From positions 20,861-84,860 of the forward strand of contig NZ_QXQB01000010.1 in the NCBI RefSeq assembly GCF_003605435.1: a DNA stretch of 64,000 nt. Direction: 5' to 3'. Below, one piece after another: positions 44,333 through 53,325 of this stretch (the stretch's first letter is position 1; every line of letters starts with the position of its first letter). Position numbers and translations under genes: made by a program. The notes beneath the pieces are model-generated. The model was not told where the DNA came from. It saw only the letters and a list, made by a program, of their open reading frames with translations, and searched no databases. The stretch is from Paenibacillus pinisoli (GTDB lineage Bacteria; Bacillota; Bacilli; Paenibacillales; Paenibacillaceae).

Positions 44333-46798
44333 TTAAGATTTTGCAGCTGACTCTTCCTCTGGCGAAGGGGTCTTAAGCGACTTGTTGACGACAAGCCCCC
44401 CATCCTTCTCGTCGATAACGAAGGAGTCGCCCTTCTGAATGAGGCCCATCAGCAGATCCTCGGACAGACGGTCCTCGATATGCTTCTGGATCGCGCGGCG
44501 CAGCGGACGCGCGCCGTATTGCGGATCGTAGCCTTCCTTCGCGAGGAAGTTCTTCGCCGCTTCGGTAAGCGAGAAGTCCACTTCTTGCTCGCGCAGACGC
44601 TTGCGAAGCTCGTCGGACATCAGCGTCACGATCTGAGCAATATGCTCTTCACCTAGCGAGTGGAAGACGATCGTCTCATCGATCCGGTTCAGGAACTCCG
44701 GACGGAAGCTTTTCTTAAGCTCAGCCATAACTTTGTCTTTCATAACTGCAAAGTCGCGTCCCGCATCCTGTACGGCTGTGAAGCCCAAGGACGAGTTCTT
44801 CTTGATCTGATCGGCGCCGACGTTCGACGTCATAATGATCAGCGTATTGCGGAAGTCTACGACGCGGCCTTTGGAATCGGTCAATCGGCCGTCCTCCAGC
44901 ACTTGCAGCAGGATATTGAACACTTCCGGATGCGCCTTCTCGATCTCATCAAGCAGCACGACGGAGTATGGCTTGCGGCGAACCTTCTCGGTCAGCTGGC
45001 CGCCTTCCTCGTAGCCGACATATCCCGGAGGAGCGCCGACCAGTCTGGATGTGGAATGCTTCTCCATATATTCGGACATATCGATGCGGATAACCGCATT
45101 CTCATCGCCGAACATCGCTTCCGCAAGCGCGCGGGCCAGCTCAGTCTTACCTACGCCCGTCGGGCCGAGGAAGATGAAGGAGCCGATCGGACGCTTCGGA
45201 TCTTTCAGACCCGCTCTTGCGCGTCGGATCGCACGGGATACAGACTTCACCGCTTCTTCTTGACCAATAACGCGGTCATGAAGAATAGATTCCATCTTGA
45301 GCAGACGCTCCGTCTCTTCTTCCGCCAGCTTGCTGACCGGAATGCCGGTCCAGCTTGCGACGACTTGAGCGATATCTTCAGGCGTTACCTCGGAGTCGGT
45401 GCGGCCTTGCTTCTCTTTCCATTGGTTCTTCGTAACGTCCAGCTCTTCTCTGATCTTCTGCTCCGTATCGCGAAGCGCCGCCGCTTTCTCGAACTCCTGG
45501 CTTTGAACCGCCGCGTCCTTCTCCTTGCGGATATCCTCCAAGCGATTCTCCAACTGCTTCAGATTAGGCGGAACCGTATACGAGTTCAGCCTTACCTTGG
45601 AGCTGGCTTCGTCGATCAGGTCGATCGCTTTGTCAGGCAGGAAGCGGTCCGTAATATAGCGGTCGGACAGCTTTACCGCTTGCTCGATGGATTCGTCCGT
45701 AATTTTCACGCGATGATGCGCCTCGTAGCGGTCGCGAAGGCCATGCAGAATTTGAATGGCTTCTTCAACAGACGGCTGGTCTACCGTAATCGGCTGGAAG
45801 CGGCGCTCAAGCGCAGCATCCTTCTCGATATATTTGCGGTATTCATCCAGCGTTGTCGCACCGATGCACTGCAGCTCGCCGCGCGCCAGCGCCGGCTTCA
45901 GAATGTTGGAGGCGTCGATCGCGCCCTCCGCGCCGCCTGCGCCAATAAGCGTATGCAGCTCGTCGATGAACAGGATGATGTTGCCCGCTTGGCGGATCTC
46001 ATCCATAATTTTTTTGAGACGGTCTTCGAATTCGCCGCGGTACTTCGTGCCGGCAACGACAGAACCCATATCTAATGTCATAACGCGCTTGTCGCGCAGT
46101 GTCTCCGGAATTTCGTTGGCGATAATTTTCTGGGCGAGGCCCTCTGCAATCGCCGTCTTGCCGACGCCAGGCTCGCCGATCAGAACCGGGTTGTTCTTCG
46201 TCCGGCGGCTAAGCACCTGGATGACACGCTCGATTTCTTTGCTGCGCCCGATAACGGGATCCAGATTACCTTCCTTCGCGTAAGCCGTCAGGTCTCTTGC
46301 CAGTCCGTCCAGCGTCGGTGTGCTTACATTGGCTTGCGAGCCGTGGTTGCTCGATACCGCTTCGCTGCTGCCCAGCAGCTGAAGCACTTGCTGGCGGGCT
46401 TTGTTCAGGCTGATGCCGAGATTGTTCAGCACCCGCGCTGCCACGCCTTCACCCTCGCGAATGAGTCCAAGCAGAATATGCTCTGTGCCTACATAGGTAT
46501 GGCCAAGCTTTCTCGCCTCATCCATCGACAGCTCAATAACCTTCTTCGCTCTAGGCGTGTAGGCGATATTGTTCGGCTGTTCTTGACCGCGTCCGATCAG
46601 CGCTTCAACCTCGTCCTGAATCTTCTCCAGTCCAAGACCAAGCCCTGTCAGCGCCTTGGCTGCGATGCCTTCCCCTTCCCGAATCAATCCCAGCAAAATA
46701 TGCTCTGTGCCGATATTGTTGTGTCCAAGACGAACCGCTTCTTCCTGCGCCAGCGCCAGTACCTTCTGTGCACGTTCCGTGAATCTTCCAAACATCAT
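44333..46798 (-). CDS. clpC: ATP-dependent Clp protease ATPase subunit ClpC
   Basis: AAA+ unfoldase that works with ClpP and adaptors (MecA, McsB) and degrades arginine-phosphorylated proteins. It has 821 residues: two N-terminal Clp repeats each with GTEHILLGLIREGEG, nucleotide site 1 (GEPGVGKT near 210), a UVR-type middle domain, and nucleotide site 2 (GPTGVGKT near 550). It overlaps mcsB by 4 bp (ATGA). It is fourth in the CtsR operon. Confidence 0.97.
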   Translation of the reverse strand: MMFGRFTERAQKVLALAQEEAVRLGHNNIGTEHILLGLIREGEGIAAKALTGLGLGLEKIQDEVEALIGRGQEQPNNIAYTPRAKKVIELSMDEARKLGHTYVGTEHILLGLIREGEGVAARVLNNLGISLNKARQQVLQLLGSSEAVSSNHGSQANVSTPTLDGLARDLTAYAKEGNLDPVIGRSKEIERVIQVLSRRTKNNPVLIGEPGVGKTAIAEGLAQKIIANEIPETLRDKRVMTLDMGSVVAGTKYRGEFEDRLKKIMDEIRQAGNIILFIDELHTLIGAGGAEGAIDASNILKPALARGELQCIGATTLDEYRKYIEKDAALERRFQPITVDQPSVEEAIQILHGLRDRYEAHHRVKITDESIEQAVKLSDRYITDRFLPDKAIDLIDEASSKVRLNSYTVPPNLKQLENRLEDIRKEKDAAVQSQEFEKAAALRDTEQKIREELDVTKNQWKEKQGRTDSEVTPEDIAQVVASWTGIPVSKLAEEETERLLKMESILHDRVIGQEEAVKSVSRAIRRARAGLKDPKRPIGSFIFLGPTGVGKTELARALAEAMFGDENAVIRIDMSEYMEKHSTSRLVGAPPGYVGYEEGGQLTEKVRRKPYSVVLLDEIEKAHPEVFNILLQVLEDGRLTDSKGRVVDFRNTLIIMTSNVGADQIKKNSSLGFTAVQDAGRDFAVMKDKVMAELKKSFRPEFLNRIDETIVFHSLGEEHIAQIVTLMSDELRKRLREQEVDFSLTEAAKNFLAKEGYDPQYGARPLRRAIQKHIEDRLSEDLLMGLIQKGDSFVIDEKDGGLVVNKSLKTPSPEEESAAKS

Positions 46799-47889
46799 TG
46801 TTCTACACCCCCATGATCATTTTTGCCGCTTAATTGGCTTCGTATAAGCTCCGCTCTGCGGTAATCCCGCTGCTCGGAATTCATCGTCTCATTGAATGCC
46901 TGCTGCAAGAAGCCCGGTTGGGTCATCACAAGCAGTTCATTCAGCACCTGCGGCGTTACACCTTCCAGCAGACCGAGGTCCGCTCCAAGTCTGACATCCG
47001 ACAATCGCTGGGCCGCTTCCTTGGAATCCATAATCGCTGCGTGGGATAGAATGCCATATGACCGCTTCACACGGTCTTCGATCCTCATTCGCGATTCCTC
47101 CAGCAGCCGCTTCCGCGCCGCCCGCTCATGCTCGATAATTTGCTTCGCAACACCGTGCAGGTTCTCAATGATCTCATCCTCCGACTGTCCTAGCGTCGTC
47201 TGATTCGAGATCTGGAACAGATTGCCCAGCGCCTCGCTGCCTTCCCCGTACAGCCCTCTAACCGCCAGCCCGACCTGTGTTACGGCCGTCAGGATCCGGT
47301 TGATATGCTGCGTCAGTACCAATGCCGGCAGATGCATCATGACGGATGCCCGGATGCCCGTTCCGACATTGGTCGGACACGCCGTCAGATAGCCGCGCCT
47401 CTCATCGAACGCGTAATCTGCCTCTTCCTCGAATATATCGTCAATTCCGCTTGCCAACGTCCATGCCTCGCCGATCTGAAATCCGGGATACAAACATTGG
47501 ATGCGCAAATGGTCTTCTTCGTTAATCATGATGCTCACCGCTTCGTCCTCGCTCAGGATGACGGCGCCTCCGCGCGATTCATTAGCCAGATTGGGACTAA
47601 TGAGGTGTTTCTCGACGAGCACTCGCTTCTCCAGCTCGCTGAGATCGGAGAGCAGTATCGTATCGAAGCGGCCGTACGCGTCCAGTTTCCGGGATCGGCT
47701 TACTTCAGCAAGCTGATTCAGCACTTCCGAAGCTTGCTCGCTCGTCGCCAGCATCGGGAACGGCTTAGATCGCAAATTGCGCGCCACACGCACTCTGCTG
47801 CTAATGACTACATCAGAATCGGGACCGGCGCCCCTCATCCAATCGCTGAGCGCATCCTCTGAGAATCGATGCTTCGTCAACAGGCTCAC
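46795..47889 (-). CDS. mcsB: Protein-arginine kinase McsB
   Basis: Phosphorylates arginine in CtsR and misfolded proteins, marking them for ClpCP. It has 364 residues of guanido-kinase fold: SSRVRVARNLRSKPFP near 30, and VGTGIRASVMMHLPALVLTQ near 170. It is activated by McsA, encoded 21 bp upstream. Confidence 0.96.
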   Translation of the reverse strand: MSLLTKHRFSEDALSDWMRGAGPDSDVVISSRVRVARNLRSKPFPMLATSEQASEVLNQLAEVSRSRKLDAYGRFDTILLSDLSELEKRVLVEKHLISPNLANESRGGAVILSEDEAVSIMINEEDHLRIQCLYPGFQIGEAWTLASGIDDIFEEEADYAFDERRGYLTACPTNVGTGIRASVMMHLPALVLTQHINRILTAVTQVGLAVRGLYGEGSEALGNLFQISNQTTLGQSEDEIIENLHGVAKQIIEHERAARKRLLEESRMRIEDRVKRSYGILSHAAIMDSKEAAQRLSDVRLGADLGLLEGVTPQVLNELLVMTQPGFLQQAFNETMNSEQRDYRRAELIRSQLSGKNDHGGVEQ

Positions 47890-47910
47890 TCCTTTACACC
47901 TTAGCTATAT

Positions 47911-48429
47911 CTACAGCTCTGCGAGCTTCCGCTCCAGTTCGCGTATGCGGTCCCGAAGCTCGGCTGCGTTCTCGAATTCCTCTTGTTCAATATAAGTCTG
48001 CATATCTTTCCTGAGCTGCTCAATCTCCCGCTTGCATTGAATTTGCCCGCCGGACCGCTTCGGAATCTTGCCGCTGTGCGTCGTGCTGCTGTGCACTCGC
48101 TTGAGCAGCGGGTCCAGCCGATCCGCAAACGCGCTATAGCACGAGCTGCACCCGAATCGCCCTATCTTGCTGAACTGCGCATAGGTCAGCCCGCATTCCT
48201 CGCAGCGCACCGTTTGCGGCGGCGCTTGAGGCGCTGAGGCTCCCGGCGAATTGAAGTCGAGCAATCCGGAGAGAAGACTATGAATGGAGAAGCTGTTCGG
48301 TGTGCCGGGAATGCCTTCGCCCTTCTCGCGGGCGCAGCTTTCGCAAATATGGAACTCCGTCTTCTCGCCATTCACAATTTTCGTAAAATGAAGCGTAGCC
48401 GGCCTCTTGCCGCATTCTTGGCAGAACAA
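47911..48429 (-). CDS. mcsA: McsA, zinc-binding activator of McsB
   Basis: It has 172 residues with paired CxxC motifs (CQEC, CESC, CEEC, CSSC) and a C-terminal UVR helix-hairpin (EQLRKDMQTYIEQEEFENAAEL near 137). The start is TTG with GGGGGA about 7 nt ahead. It is the second gene of the CtsR operon, 15 bp after ctsR. Confidence 0.93.
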   Translation of the reverse strand: MFCQECGKRPATLHFTKIVNGEKTEFHICESCAREKGEGIPGTPNSFSIHSLLSGLLDFNSPGASAPQAPPQTVRCEECGLTYAQFSKIGRFGCSSCYSAFADRLDPLLKRVHSSTTHSGKIPKRSGGQIQCKREIEQLRKDMQTYIEQEEFENAAELRDRIRELERKLAEL

Positions 48430-48444
48430 AACACGTCCCCCTTC

Positions 48445-48906
48445 CTATTTGACCAGCAGTGAAATAAGCATCGAACGCAGCAGTCTTGCCCGCATCTCGT
48501 CCCGCATAGGCAGCATCAAGGCAATCGTATCGCGATGGATAGCCGCCCCAAGCAAATTCGCCTCGCGCTTCGTAATCAGTCCCGCTTCCTGTAGCTGATA
48601 GATCAGCCCTTCGGCAGCGCTCTGATCGACACTATCCCCTACTGTCCGCTCAATGTGGTACTGGATCATCTTAAGCGCCGGCAAATCGACGCGCTGGATG
48701 CGAATATAGCCCCCGCCGCCGCGCTTGCTCTCAACCATGTATCCCTTCTCCAGCGTGAACCGGGTACTGATGACATAATTGATCTGCGAAGGCACGCACG
48801 AGAACTTATCCGCAAGCTCATTGCGCTGAATCTCAACGGCACTCTCCTCGCTGTCATCCAGCATATGCTTCAAATACTGTTCAATGAGATCGGAAATGTT
48901 ACGCAA
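48445..48906 (-). CDS. ctsR: Transcriptional repressor CtsR
   Basis: Heat-sensitive repressor of clp genes. It has 153 residues: an N-terminal helix-turn-helix with the wing RGGGGYIRI near 62-70, preceded by FSCVPSQINYVISTRFT, both hallmarks of the family. The start is TTG with GGAGG 8 nt ahead. It represses its own operon through the site at 48976-48992. Confidence 0.96.
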   Translation of the reverse strand: MRNISDLIEQYLKHMLDDSEESAVEIQRNELADKFSCVPSQINYVISTRFTLEKGYMVESKRGGGGYIRIQRVDLPALKMIQYHIERTVGDSVDQSAAEGLIYQLQEAGLITKREANLLGAAIHRDTIALMLPMRDEMRARLLRSMLISLLVK

Positions 48907-48975
48907 ACCACCAACCTCCCTGATCTTGCGTCAAAAATAAGCCTGGCAGCGAGGGATTAGCTGCCCTCAACTGAC

Positions 48976-49028
48976 TTTGACTTTCTTTGACTTTAACTTT
49001 ATTATACGCAAAAATTACCGCAGGTCAA
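48976..49028 (-). promoter_or_regulatory. ctsR promoter with CtsR operator
   Basis: On the minus strand, TTGACC (49023-49028), 16 bp and a perfect TATAAT (49001-49006), followed by the heptad repeat AGTCAAA-GAA-AGTCAAA (48976-48992), which fits the CtsR consensus RGTCAAA-NAN-RGTCAAA. The operator overlaps the start site, so binding would block initiation. The rest of the 330-bp spacer (49030-49236) shows no clear signal. Confidence 0.93.
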
Positions 49029-49236
49029 TACAATGGAGTTTAAATTTTCTGAACATTTATACAGATGCAAAAATCGGCACATCGCTACTATCTAGCTTGA
49101 TGCGCCGAAGCTTGGTTTATACCTGTATATTACGGCGATTGCTGACATTCGTTGCAGCGATATGTAGCCTCTCCATTGCATTTTGATTAGGGTTGCATAG
49201 CATTTCACGGTGAAGCTTGGCGATTTGCCGTCCTCC

Positions 49237-49608
49237 CTATGCCTGCACCTTCGTAATCTTGCCCGCTTTGGCCTGCGCCGGATATGATTCAGCCACTTCT
49301 CCCTCGATCTCGACAAACACATCATCGCCGACCTCAACACCCGTTATGTCCGTCTCGTCGGTCACCGTCAGCCAAATCGCCTGGGGGCGCAGCACCGCCA
49401 ATATTTCATCCACAGACTTAAGCTCCGGCTTCAATTCGATCTCTGCCACGTCCTTGCTTTGGATAACCAGCAGCTGATTATTCTGAATGGCAATGACACG
49501 GCCGGACTTATAGTCCCAGGCCGCCTCAGGCTTCTCGCCCGCTCCGCAGCCTGACAGGATGACGACAGCCGCCAGACACCAGATCGCGAGCATCGCTTTC
49601 AACTTCAT
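49237..49608 (-). CDS. Small lipoprotein of unknown function
   Basis: It has 123 residues: a signal peptide with lipobox LSGC (Cys21), then a beta-rich domain (SGRVIAIQNNQLLVIQ and later VEVGDDVFVEIEGEV) that looks like the small DUF3221-type OB-like lipoproteins of Bacillota; that link is tentative. An upstream ATG at 49612-49614 is rejected because AAGGAGGG abuts it, whereas it lies 6 nt ahead of the ATG at 49606-49608. Confidence 0.75.
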   Translation of the reverse strand: MKLKAMLAIWCLAAVVILSGCGAGEKPEAAWDYKSGRVIAIQNNQLLVIQSKDVAEIELKPELKSVDEILAVLRPQAIWLTVTDETDITGVEVGDDVFVEIEGEVAESYPAQAKAGKITKVQA

Positions 49609-49686
49609 GGGCATCCCTCCTTGATGGCTGCATATGCAGCTACAACGGAATTACCCCTTTTCTTCCCTTCATAAACAAATCCATTG

Positions 49687-50124
49687 TCAGTCCTTAGGCA
49701 GCACAACGGGATTCAAAACCGGAGATGAGAGAATAACTGACGTGTTCACATTGCCATAAGGCATCAGCCGTTCCACCAGCTCGCTCAGCTCATCCATGCT
49801 GGCAACAGCCGCTTTCAATATATAACTGACCGTACCTGTCACACGGTGGCATTCCAATACATCTCCGTCATGCACAATCCGCTTCTCGAATTCGTTCGGC
49901 GATACTTTCAACTCGCTAATCTGAATAATGACCTGAATATTCCTTCCGAGCGCAGCAGGCGATACTCTGGCAGCAAAGCCCGTAATAGCCCCCTTCTCTT
50001 GCAGACGCAGAAGCCTTTCCGACACGCTTGGCCGGCTCAGAGCCAGCTTCTTGGAAAGCTCGCTTACCGTCATGCGCCCGTCTTCCTGCAACAATTTCAA
50101 GAGAGTTCGATCCAAATGGTCCAT
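49687..50124 (-). CDS. Lrp/AsnC family transcriptional regulator
   Basis: It has 145 residues: an N-terminal helix-turn-helix (MTVSELSKKLALSRPSVSERLLRLQEKGAI near 17-46) and a C-terminal ligand-binding RAM domain. The frame opens 17 codons upstream, but that start would sit inside the promoter; the ATG at 50122-50124 with AAGGTGG ahead is preferred. It is divergent from a YitT-type membrane gene, with a palindrome in the shared spacer, so it probably regulates that gene and itself. Confidence 0.85.
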   Translation of the reverse strand: MDHLDRTLLKLLQEDGRMTVSELSKKLALSRPSVSERLLRLQEKGAITGFAARVSPAALGRNIQVIIQISELKVSPNEFEKRIVHDGDVLECHRVTGTVSYILKAAVASMDELSELVERLMPYGNVNTSVILSSPVLNPVVLPKD

Positions 50125-50161
50125 CTTTGCAAGCCACCTTTCACTTTGCTTGTTAATCCCG

Positions 50162-50196
50162 ATTATATGATTCAATGTTATCTATATTAACATGAA
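50162..50196. promoter_or_regulatory. Lrp promoter with overlapping palindrome
   Basis: On the minus strand, TTAATA (50185-50190), 17 bp and TATAAT (50162-50167). Between and over these lies a near-perfect inverted repeat, TTCAATGTTA (50171-50180) with TAACATGAA (50188-50196). A half-site like TTCAATTTAACAT follows at 50202-50214. This fits an operator for the divergent Lrp-type regulator. Confidence 0.6.
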
Positions 50197-50278
50197 AATC
50201 GTTCAATTTAACATATAACCTGAATTAATACTGCTGTATTCTAATTTATATAAACCTTATGCAGGTGGTGCATGCAAA

Positions 50279-50923
50279 ATGTTGCTATTATCAGGCTACA
50301 AAGTGAAGGCATCTGTGCAAAAATGGCTTCATATTGCATTCGGCTGCTTCATAACGGCCGGTGGGCTTCTACTATTAAAGCATTCCGGCGTTGTTACTGG
50401 AGGAACAGCCGGGCTCGCTCTCAGCTTATCTCCCATGCTGGACATTCCGTTCCATTACATGTTCGCCTTGCTCAACTTACCGTTCTTTATTTTTTCATTT
50501 TTTTATATGGGGAGATCCTTTACGTTCACGACCATTGTTGCCATCGCGATGCTTACTGGGCTAAGCTCGCTCGATAACCTGCTGCCCGCGTTCACAGTTC
50601 CGGCGCTGCCCGGAGCAATTATTGGAGGAGCCCTCATCGGGGTCGGCTTGATCGGTTTATTCCGCAATGGCGCATCGCTAGGCGGAGCCACGATACTGGC
50701 GTTGTATCTCCACAGGAAGCATGGCATCAATCCCGGAAAAAGCAACTTTGCCTTCGACTTTATCGTCATCGCATCCAGCCTCTTCGCCTACTCGCTGACG
50801 AGCGGCCTTATCTCCGTGGTATCCATAGCCGTTACATCCACGGTGCTCGCTTTGCTTAGGCGGAGGCTTGGTACGGTCAATACTGGAGAGGCCCGGACTG
50901 TTCATACGGCCGCTGTTCATTAA
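50279..50923 (+). CDS. YitT-like multipass membrane protein
   Basis: It has 214 residues, with about five to six membrane segments and the family-like motifs GVVTGGTAGLALSLS near 38 and IIGGALIGVGLIGLFRNGASLGGATIL near 110. The function of this family is not firmly known; substrate or amino-acid export is possible given the divergent Lrp regulator. AGGTGG lies about 10 nt ahead of the ATG. It ends at a shared bidirectional terminator. Confidence 0.8.
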   Translation: MLLLSGYKVKASVQKWLHIAFGCFITAGGLLLLKHSGVVTGGTAGLALSLSPMLDIPFHYMFALLNLPFFIFSFFYMGRSFTFTTIVAIAMLTGLSSLDNLLPAFTVPALPGAIIGGALIGVGLIGLFRNGASLGGATILALYLHRKHGINPGKSNFAFDFIVIASSLFAYSLTSGLISVVSIAVTSTVLALLRRRLGTVNTGEARTVHTAAVH

Positions 50924-50930
50924 GTCCACT

Positions 50931-50977
50931 AAAAAAGGAATCCCCCGCATGAACAACATGCGTAGGATTCCTTTTTT
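50931..50977. terminator. Bidirectional terminator between the YitT-like gene and the kinase
   Basis: GGAATCC (50937-50943) pairs with GGATTCC (50965-50971), with six A on the left and six T on the right and an inner ATG/CAT match. It ends the plus-strand gene and the 12-gene minus-strand operon. Confidence 0.92.
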
Positions 50978-51003
50978 CGTATGTGAAGTTCAATCTTGAT
51001 GCC

Positions 51004-52524
51004 CTATTGGGCCGTCTGCTCATTCCGGTACCATTCATTGAGCGCCCGATAGGCACTCAGGTATCTGGCATAAATGACATCATAGGAACGGTGTCGATCC
51101 TCTGAATATGGCGATGGCTCCGATGTGCTGACCAGCTTCTGCGAGATAATGTCTTCCATCGTACACATACCAGTTCCGACTCCAGCAAGCATGGCGGCTC
51201 CGATTGCGGATGCGTCGCGATTATGCAGGAATGACAAGTTTTTGCCAAGCACGTCCCCAATCATGGCGCTCCATACTTGATTGCGGCTTCCTCCTCCGCC
51301 CAGATGAACCTTGTCGATGGCATGCCCGTCTTTCTGAAAGACTTCCATGCTTTCCCGAATATTAAAGGCAATGCCTTCCATAACCGAATGCATGAGCAGT
51401 TCAGGCGTCTGTCCCGTCGACAGCCCGATCCAGGTCGCCCTGTCCGCAGCATCGAAATGCGGCGTCCCGCTCCCTACCAGGAAGGGCAGAAACATGACAT
51501 TGGCGCTGCCTGGAGGAATTCCCTTCATACCTTCACACAGCTGGTTAATAGCCGCATAATCTGCCGCTGACAGCCGGCTCTTGCCTGTGACAAGGCGGTA
51601 AGCCCAATCGATGCCAAGTCCTCCAGTGAAGACGGAGCCCATCGCGTATAAGGTTCCCGGAATGGCGGAAGGATGGTAGGTTATTTGACCCGCACTAGAG
51701 GAAGCGATGGAATCCACCCTCATGACCACCTGTGCTGATGTGCTTAGCGTAATAGCCAGCGTGCCTGTGCGGACAGCACCTGTTCCTAGCTGGCTGCAAG
51801 CCATGTCCGCAGCGCCGGCTACAATTGGTGTCCCCTCCAGGAGTCCCGTTGCTATCGAAGCATCATGCGAAGCATGACCGACAATATCCGAGGAAGCATG
51901 GATGCGCGGGAATATATGAATTGGCAGTCCCAACTCCCGAATGAGCCCTAACGCCCATTCGCCTTTGCTATGATCATACAGCAAGCTGTTCCCCGCGTCC
52001 GTCTGATCCGTGCCGAGCTGCCCCGTCAGCTTGTAGCGGATGTAGTCCTTGGGGAATAACAAAGTACGAGCGCGGTCCATCGCATCCGGCCGTGCTTTCA
52101 TGATCCATAGCAATTTCGATACGGTGAAGGCGTCAATCGGCTCATTCCCTGTTAATTGGAGGAAGTCTCTTTTGTAGTGCGCTTTGAGATAAGCCGACTC
52201 CTCATGCGAGCGGGCATCGGCAATCAGGATGCTGGGCATGACAGGTGTGCCGTCTTCATCCAAGAGAACTGGCGCGCTCATATGCCCGGAGAAGGATACC
52301 GCCCCAATGGCAGCCGGGCCGACCCTCTCCAGACATCCCTTAATTGCCGCCGAGGCCGCTGCCCACCAGGATTCCGGATCTTGCTCAACCCAGCCCGGAT
52401 AAGGGGAGCTTGTCGGATAATGGCCGGATTCCGAAGCTGCAATCTCGCCTTCCTTTGTCATTGCAATAACTTTGACGGCTGTGGAGCCGATATCGATGCT
52501 GAGTACCAAAGACGAGTCCTTCAT
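51004..52524 (-). CDS. FGGY-family carbohydrate kinase
   Basis: Phosphorylates a sugar or polyol, closest in style to xylulokinases. It has 506 residues: LVLSIDIGSTAVKVIAM (phosphate loop) at the N-terminus, GWVEQDPESWW near 45, and the adenosine motif GGGGSRNQVWSAMIGD near 405. An in-frame GTG at 52530 is rejected because GGGGAG abuts it; the ATG at 52522-52524 fits. It is the last gene of the operon. The exact sugar is unknown. Confidence 0.88.
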   Translation of the reverse strand: MKDSSLVLSIDIGSTAVKVIAMTKEGEIAASESGHYPTSSPYPGWVEQDPESWWAAASAAIKGCLERVGPAAIGAVSFSGHMSAPVLLDEDGTPVMPSILIADARSHEESAYLKAHYKRDFLQLTGNEPIDAFTVSKLLWIMKARPDAMDRARTLLFPKDYIRYKLTGQLGTDQTDAGNSLLYDHSKGEWALGLIRELGLPIHIFPRIHASSDIVGHASHDASIATGLLEGTPIVAGAADMACSQLGTGAVRTGTLAITLSTSAQVVMRVDSIASSSAGQITYHPSAIPGTLYAMGSVFTGGLGIDWAYRLVTGKSRLSAADYAAINQLCEGMKGIPPGSANVMFLPFLVGSGTPHFDAADRATWIGLSTGQTPELLMHSVMEGIAFNIRESMEVFQKDGHAIDKVHLGGGGSRNQVWSAMIGDVLGKNLSFLHNRDASAIGAAMLAGVGTGMCTMEDIISQKLVSTSEPSPYSEDRHRSYDVIYARYLSAYRALNEWYRNEQTAQ

Positions 52525-52563
52525 CTCCACTCCCCGCTTTCACAAGTTGCTCTTCAGGCGCTT

Positions 52564-53295
52564 CTACAGATGCTTGATCCGTTGCCTGTACTTGTCGATG
52601 TAGACCTGGTTGCGCTCAAAGCCGCCCGGTATATTGCCGCTGACATAGACAGGCGGCTCTATGCCGCGCTCCACCAGCTTCTCTGCCACGCTGGTCATGA
52701 TCATATTGAGAATGACGCTGCCAATGACGGTAGAGCCGGAAGCCATTTTCATCGAGAAATCCGGAATCTCAACCAAGGCGTCTCCATGCGGCATATGATT
52801 GTCGATAACCAGATCGGCTATATCGCTAAGCCGTTTGCCGGAAGGGTGTCGGGTCTCGTCATGAAAGTATGCAGACGAACAAATCGCCACCACCTTCAGT
52901 CCCCGCTCCTTGGCCGATTGGGCCATCTCTACCGGCAGGCTGTTGATTCCGGAGTTGGATATCACTATCATGACTTCTCCCGCCATGACATTGTAATTAT
53001 CGAGAATAACCGGAGCGTATCCTGTCATCCGCTCGATCTTCGAGCTTTTGACCGCTCCTTCATGGAGCATAATGCTCGTCTCCAATATCGCATTGACCGG
53101 CACCATGCCGCCGGCTCTATAGAAAAAGTCCTCTACCAGCAGATGAGAGTGGCCGCATCCGAATAGATGCACAAGCCCGTCACGGGCTACGGAATCCGCG
53201 ATCCAATCCGCTGCCTGCATAATAGAATGGCGCTCTTCTTGCTCTACCAATTGAATATGGCCAATAATTTCATGAACAAATTTGCTAGCAAGCAT
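52564..53295 (-). CDS. SIS-domain sugar isomerase-like protein (UPF0309 type)
   Basis: Predicted phosphosugar-binding protein of 243 residues. The SIS fold is marked by LFGCGHSHLLVEDFFYRAGG near 45 and VMIVISNSGINSLPVEMA near 108. The family often lies with sugar ABC importers and kinases and may isomerise or deaminate amino-sugar phosphates. A good GGAAGGGG ribosome binding site is present. It lies between the MBL hydrolase and the kinase. Confidence 0.82.
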   Translation of the reverse strand: MLASKFVHEIIGHIQLVEQEERHSIMQAADWIADSVARDGLVHLFGCGHSHLLVEDFFYRAGGMVPVNAILETSIMLHEGAVKSSKIERMTGYAPVILDNYNVMAGEVMIVISNSGINSLPVEMAQSAKERGLKVVAICSSAYFHDETRHPSGKRLSDIADLVIDNHMPHGDALVEIPDFSMKMASGSTVIGSVILNMIMTSVAEKLVERGIEPPVYVSGNIPGGFERNQVYIDKYRQRIKHL

Positions 53296-53325
53296 ATGAT
53301 TACCCCTTCCTGATGGCCAACCCCG

